From contig JAITNU010000192.1 of NCBI GenBank assembly GCA_031290325.1, positions 1-6,660 of the forward strand: 6,660 nucleotides of DNA, read 5' to 3'. Position 1 is the first letter of the stretch, and every line of letters begins with the position of its first letter. The position numbers and the translations under genes are program-made. The notes below the pieces were generated by a model that was given only the letters and a program-made list of their open reading frames with translations, was not told the origin of the DNA and searched no databases. The stretch is from Treponema sp. Its GTDB lineage: Bacteria; Spirochaetota; Spirochaetia; Treponematales; Breznakiellaceae. Positions 3,993 through 6,660 of this stretch are shown here, one piece after another.

Positions 3993-5255
3993 ATGAATCC
4001 GGCGCTGGAACAGCTTAAAATTAGAGGTTTTTTCCAACAATGCACCGATAGCGATGGCCTTTCCCATCTCATGGATGAGGGACCGCTTACCTTCTATGTG
4101 GGTTGTGACCCCACTGGGGTGAGCCTTCATATCGGCCATATAGTCCCCTTTTTCGCGTACCGGCACCTCGTTGCCGCAGGGCATAAGGGAATCGCCCTCT
4201 TAGGCGGGGGGACTGCCAGGATTGGGGACCCTTCGGGAAAGACCGAGATGCGTCAGATGCTGAGTTATGAGCAGCTTGATGCCAATACCGCTGCTATTAC
4301 TGCCCAGCTTGACCGCTTCATCGGGTTTAATGGCGATACGGCCCAGTGGGCCAACAACAAGAACTGGCTTGCGAATCTTAATTACATAGATTTTCTGCGG
4401 GAAATTGGGAGCTATTTTTCGGTCAACCGAATGCTCAGTTTTGAAGCCTATAAGATACGGATGGAAACAGGGCTTTCCTTCATTGAATTTAACTACCAGC
4501 TTTTACAAAGCTATGATTTCCTGGAACTGTACCGACGGTACGGCTGCCGCCTCCAGATAGGCGGGGACGATCAGTGGGGTAATATCGTGGCAGGACATGA
4601 ACTCATCCGTCGTATTGAAGGGGTCGAGGTCTTTGGCATGACCTTCCCCCTGGTAACGACCGCCGATGGGAAGAAGATGGGTAAGACTGAAAAGGGCGCC
4701 CTCTTTCTGGACCCAAGGCTTACCACGGCCTACGATTTTTTCCAATACTGGCGGAATGTGCAGGATGCGGATGTCCGGCGTTTCCTCCTGATGTTCACCT
4801 TCCTTCCGGTGGAGGAATGTGAAGCCCTCACCGCCTCGGGGAAAAACCCAAACGATGCCAAGGAACGGCTTGCCTGGGAGCTTACCGCCTTGATCCACGG
4901 CACGGAAGAGGCGGATAAGGCCCTGGCCGGTGCGCGGGCTGCTTTTGGCGGCGCCGGAGGGGATAGTTCTGCCATGCCCCATGCGGAGCTGCCCCGCTCG
5001 AAATTTGAGGCAGGTTACCCTGTGGTGGACCTGTTTACCGATGCAGGGCTGGTTCCAACCAAAAGCGAGGGCCGCCGTCTCGTGCAGCAGGGGGGCGCCT
5101 TTGTTTCGACTGGTGGCGCTTCCAAAGCCGGCGGCAGTTCCCTTATCCCCGTTACAGAGCTTAGTGCCCTCATCGGGACGGACCGGCTCAATGGCGAAGG
5201 GGAACTCATACTCCGGGCAGGGAAGAAACGGTACTGCCGGATCATAGCTCAATAG
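3993..5255 (+). CDS. tyrS: Tyrosyl-tRNA synthetase
   Basis: A 420-residue class I aminoacyl-tRNA synthetase that charges tRNA-Tyr with tyrosine in the cytoplasm. It shows the ATP-binding HIGH motif at 46-49 within YVGCDPTGVSLHIGH (35-49), and the tyrosine pocket segments NYQLLQSYDF (167-176) and QIGGDDQWGN (188-197). The KMSKS-type loop is KKMGKTEKGA (227-236), the form common in bacterial TyrRS. A C-terminal S4 RNA-binding domain covers about 342-408 (LVPTKSEGRRLVQQGGAF, then the GKKRY tail). Length and order match the bacterial type without truncation. The ATG at 3993 follows TGAGGA with good spacing and its own promoter. It is probably cotranscribed with the DUF4105 gene 13 bases downstream, though no functional link is obvious. 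Confidence 0.97.
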   Translation: MNPALEQLKIRGFFQQCTDSDGLSHLMDEGPLTFYVGCDPTGVSLHIGHIVPFFAYRHLVAAGHKGIALLGGGTARIGDPSGKTEMRQMLSYEQLDANTAAITAQLDRFIGFNGDTAQWANNKNWLANLNYIDFLREIGSYFSVNRMLSFEAYKIRMETGLSFIEFNYQLLQSYDFLELYRRYGCRLQIGGDDQWGNIVAGHELIRRIEGVEVFGMTFPLVTTADGKKMGKTEKGALFLDPRLTTAYDFFQYWRNVQDADVRRFLLMFTFLPVEECEALTASGKNPNDAKERLAWELTALIHGTEEADKALAGARAAFGGAGGDSSAMPHAELPRSKFEAGYPVVDLFTDAGLVPTKSEGRRLVQQGGAFVSTGGASKAGGSSLIPVTELSALIGTDRLNGEGELILRAGKKRYCRIIAQ

Positions 5256-5262
5256 GGAGGGG
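5255..5262 (+). promoter_or_regulatory. Ribosome binding site that sets a TTG start for the DUF4105 gene
   Basis: GGGAGGGG begins on the last base of the tyrS TAG stop and ends six bases before TTG at 5269. No in-frame ATG or GTG with a ribosome site lies between it and the hydrophobic segment of the signal peptide, so the TTG is the most likely start. Overlap with the tyrS stop suggests translational coupling. Confidence 0.65.
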
Positions 5263-5268
5263 CATCAT

Positions 5269-6564
5269 TTGTGTAAGTGTGCTGGTCATATAAAAGGAAT
5301 CCGTGTTCTTGCCCTGCTGTTTCTCTTGTTGGTATGGGTAAACCTCCTATGCTCCCAGGAGTTAAGCCGGGGCGACCGGCTTACCCTCAAGATAGCGGTC
5401 ATGGGCCCAGGGGATGAACTCTACTTCTGGTGGGGGCATATCGTCCTCATTATTGAGGATACAGTTACCGGCAAGGCCCAGCTCTATGATTGGGGGCGCT
5501 TTTCCTTTGAAAACGAGCATTTTTATAGCAACTTTGCCTTTGGTCGCCTGCTCTATAGCTGTGGGGTGTCCCTGGTGAATCCCGTGGTCAACGCGTATAT
5601 CAGAAGCAACCGGGATGTGACCACCTACACCCTGGACCTTCCCAGCTCAACAAAAGAGGAGCTGCGGCGTTTTGCTGAACACAACGTACTCCCGGAAAAC
5701 CGGGATTACTATTATCACCATTTTAAGGATAACTGCGCCACCCGGATCCGGGATATTCTTGATCAGGCCACAGATGGTCAATTTAAGGAACGTTTCGGTG
5801 CAGCCCCAGGCCGCTATACTCTCCGTCAGCATGTCCGCCGGCATACCTGGTTCTCCCCGTTTTTTGACTGGCTTCTCAACTTCCTCATGGGTCAGGACAT
5901 TGACCGGCCCATTACGGTCTGGGAGGAAATGTTCCTCCCCTCGGAGATTGGCAAGCGGATTGAGGATTTCCGCTATGTTGACCCTGCGGGCACTGAAAGG
6001 AACCTGGTAAGTGCGGTGGAAGTCCTCAACAGGGCGGTGAACCGTCCGGCGGTGCTGGAGGTTCCCCGCCGGCAATGGCCCCAGGAACTCATGCTGGGCC
6101 TTAGTATTGCCGCCATTCTGGTGGTGGCTATGGCCAACAGGAGCCGTATCCTGCTTGGAATAAGTCAAAGCCTCCTGGGATTTTTTTTCGGTATTGCCGG
6201 TTCGGTTCTCTTTTTTATGACCTTTTTTACCAACCATGATTATACCTATCATAACAGCAACATCCTCTACATAAATCCCTTCTTATGGGCGGCGATTCCC
6301 TGGGGTATCATCAATGGGCTGGGAAAGGATACGAAAAAGCGTTTTGTTTCCCGGCAGCTTTTAAAGGCCCTCTGGACCTATATGGTGTTTGGATGCATCC
6401 TTTCCATGCTGATTAAGGGCTTTCCCGGTTTTTACCAACAGAACCAGGTAAGCCAGGCGCTGGTCCTCCCCTTTGCCGTGGTGTTGAGTTTTATTCCTGA
6501 CTGGATACGGCTGCTTTTCAGTTTTATGTTCAAGAAAAAATCTCCGCCGCATTGGAACCGCTGA
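5269..6564 (+). CDS. DUF4105/Lnb-like polytopic membrane protein, candidate lipoprotein N-acyltransferase
   Basis: A 431-residue envelope protein. An N-terminal signal or anchor (core at about 11-27) is followed by a periplasmic DUF4105-type domain at about 38-250. This carries WWGHIVLIIED (54-64, with His57), LYDWGRFSFENEHF (72-85) and LPENRDYYYHHFKDNCATRI (141-160, with Cys156). The His-then-Cys order is that of permuted papain-like (NlpC/LRAT-type) folds, with Cys156 the likely nucleophile. The C-terminal half has about five hydrophobic segments (near 274-289, 294-320, 335-350, 365-384 and 396-420) and NHDYTYHNSNILYINP (322-337), which matches the conserved family element with N-x-N-L-L. 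In Bacteroides a member of this family, Lnb, transfers an acyl chain to the N-terminal cysteine of lipoproteins. The same activity here is inference. Cys28 (NLLC) is a poor lipobox. The start is TTG at 5269, with SD overlapping the tyrS stop. The 3' end overlaps a convergent gene by 35 bases. Confidence 0.8.
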   Translation: MCKCAGHIKGIRVLALLFLLLVWVNLLCSQELSRGDRLTLKIAVMGPGDELYFWWGHIVLIIEDTVTGKAQLYDWGRFSFENEHFYSNFAFGRLLYSCGVSLVNPVVNAYIRSNRDVTTYTLDLPSSTKEELRRFAEHNVLPENRDYYYHHFKDNCATRIRDILDQATDGQFKERFGAAPGRYTLRQHVRRHTWFSPFFDWLLNFLMGQDIDRPITVWEEMFLPSEIGKRIEDFRYVDPAGTERNLVSAVEVLNRAVNRPAVLEVPRRQWPQELMLGLSIAAILVVAMANRSRILLGISQSLLGFFFGIAGSVLFFMTFFTNHDYTYHNSNILYINPFLWAAIPWGIINGLGKDTKKRFVSRQLLKALWTYMVFGCILSMLIKGFPGFYQQNQVSQALVLPFAVVLSFIPDWIRLLFSFMFKKKSPPHWNR

Positions 6565-6660
6565 TTTTCTGTTCTGCCCAATTGAGACAATTTGTCGCCA
6601 TAACAATACTTTCTTCATATTCTTCTTTTGTAATAGCATCATATTCACCGGGGTAACGGG
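6530..6660 (-). CDS. C-terminal end of a probable HEPN-domain protein (partial)
   Basis: The last 42 codons of a minus-strand gene enter from the right edge and stop at TGA 6530-6532. The segment begins RYPGEYDAITKEEYEESI and continues MATNCLNWAEQKI; RYPG-x-Y followed by an acidic turn and an amphipathic helix ending in W-x-E-x-K-I is typical of the C-terminus of small HEPN proteins (PF05168). These are often paired with an MNT nucleotidyltransferase as a toxin-antitoxin module. The RNase motif R-x4-6-H would be further upstream and cannot be seen. The gene is convergent with, and overlaps by 35 bases, the DUF4105 gene. AT-rich codons (GAA, AAA, ATT, TAT) contrast with the GC-rich neighbours, which fits an acquired gene. 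An alternative minus-strand frame over the same bases looks less protein-like. Confidence 0.6.
   Translation of the reverse strand, partial: RYPGEYDAITKEEYEESIVMATNCLNWAEQKISGSNAAEIFS

Noticed and set aside
4503..5252. A 249-codon open frame on the minus strand
   Set aside because: It is antisense to tyrS, which has all class I motifs; the antisense product has no family resemblance.
5269..5355. A lipoprotein signal (NLLC) at the start of the DUF4105 protein
   Set aside because: The residue before Cys28 is Leu, not Gly, Ala or Ser, so it is a poor lipobox even for relaxed spirochaetal rules; a plain signal peptide or anchor is more likely.
5647..6252. A 201-codon open frame on the minus strand
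   Set aside because: It is antisense to the DUF4105 gene within its conserved domain; no motif or ribosome site supports it.
6361..6648. A 95-codon minus-strand frame at the right edge
   Set aside because: It competes with the HEPN-like frame over the same bases and is basic and low in recognisable features; it also runs deep into the DUF4105 gene.
1..6660. CRISPR arrays, tRNA or rRNA genes, attachment sites
   Set aside because: No regularly spaced repeats, cloverleaf-like sequence, rRNA signature or integrase-linked repeat was seen on either strand.

Overview
The window looks like ordinary chromosome of a host-associated spirochaete, most likely a Treponema of the termite-gut type. The grounds are: an oadG-oadA sodium-pump pair in the order known from treponemes, a secreted SUMF1/FGE-fold protein of a kind that treponemes carry in many copies, a small retropepsin-like protein, moderately high GC, strong AGGAGG-type ribosome sites and TTG use as a start. 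The taxonomic call is inference; no rRNA or tRNA gene is present.

Layout. Bases 1-1185 (minus strand) carry oadG followed by the first 305 codons of oadA, the biotin-dependent oxaloacetate decarboxylase Na+ pump, driven from a good sigma70 promoter near 1244-1273. Divergent from it, 1312-2253 (plus) encodes an RluA-family pseudouridine synthase that seems to be leaderless. A clean promoter buried in its stop region drives 2317-3102, an exported FGE/SUMF1-fold protein that lacks the catalytic cysteines of true FGE. Bases 3103-3401 hold no intact gene but are rich in structure: a long hairpin, a G/C-run hairpin with a T-tract (probable terminator), a four-run G-quadruplex motif, and a truncated, frameshifted copy of the 3' end of the next gene. 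Bases 3402-3815 encode a retropepsin-like (clan AA) aspartic protease. After a 177-base gap with a hairpin and a consensus-like promoter come tyrS (3993-5255) and, 13 bases later, a DUF4105/Lnb-like membrane protein (5269-6564), probably cotranscribed. The right edge holds the C-terminal 42 codons of a minus-strand gene that resembles a HEPN-domain protein; it overlaps the DUF4105 gene tail-to-tail by 35 bases.

How the parts work together. oadG/oadA belong to one membrane complex. tyrS and the pseudouridine synthase are translation housekeeping. The middle segment (about 2317-3830) is the accessory part: a surface-type protein with a potentially variable C-terminal ligand face, a G-quadruplex and hairpins directly downstream, and the debris of a tandem duplication of the aspartic protease gene. 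The two points most worth follow-up are this G-quadruplex/duplication island and the Lnb-like protein, which would be a second type of lipoprotein N-acyltransferase candidate in a spirochaete. No CRISPR array, insertion sequence, integrase or reverse transcriptase is visible.
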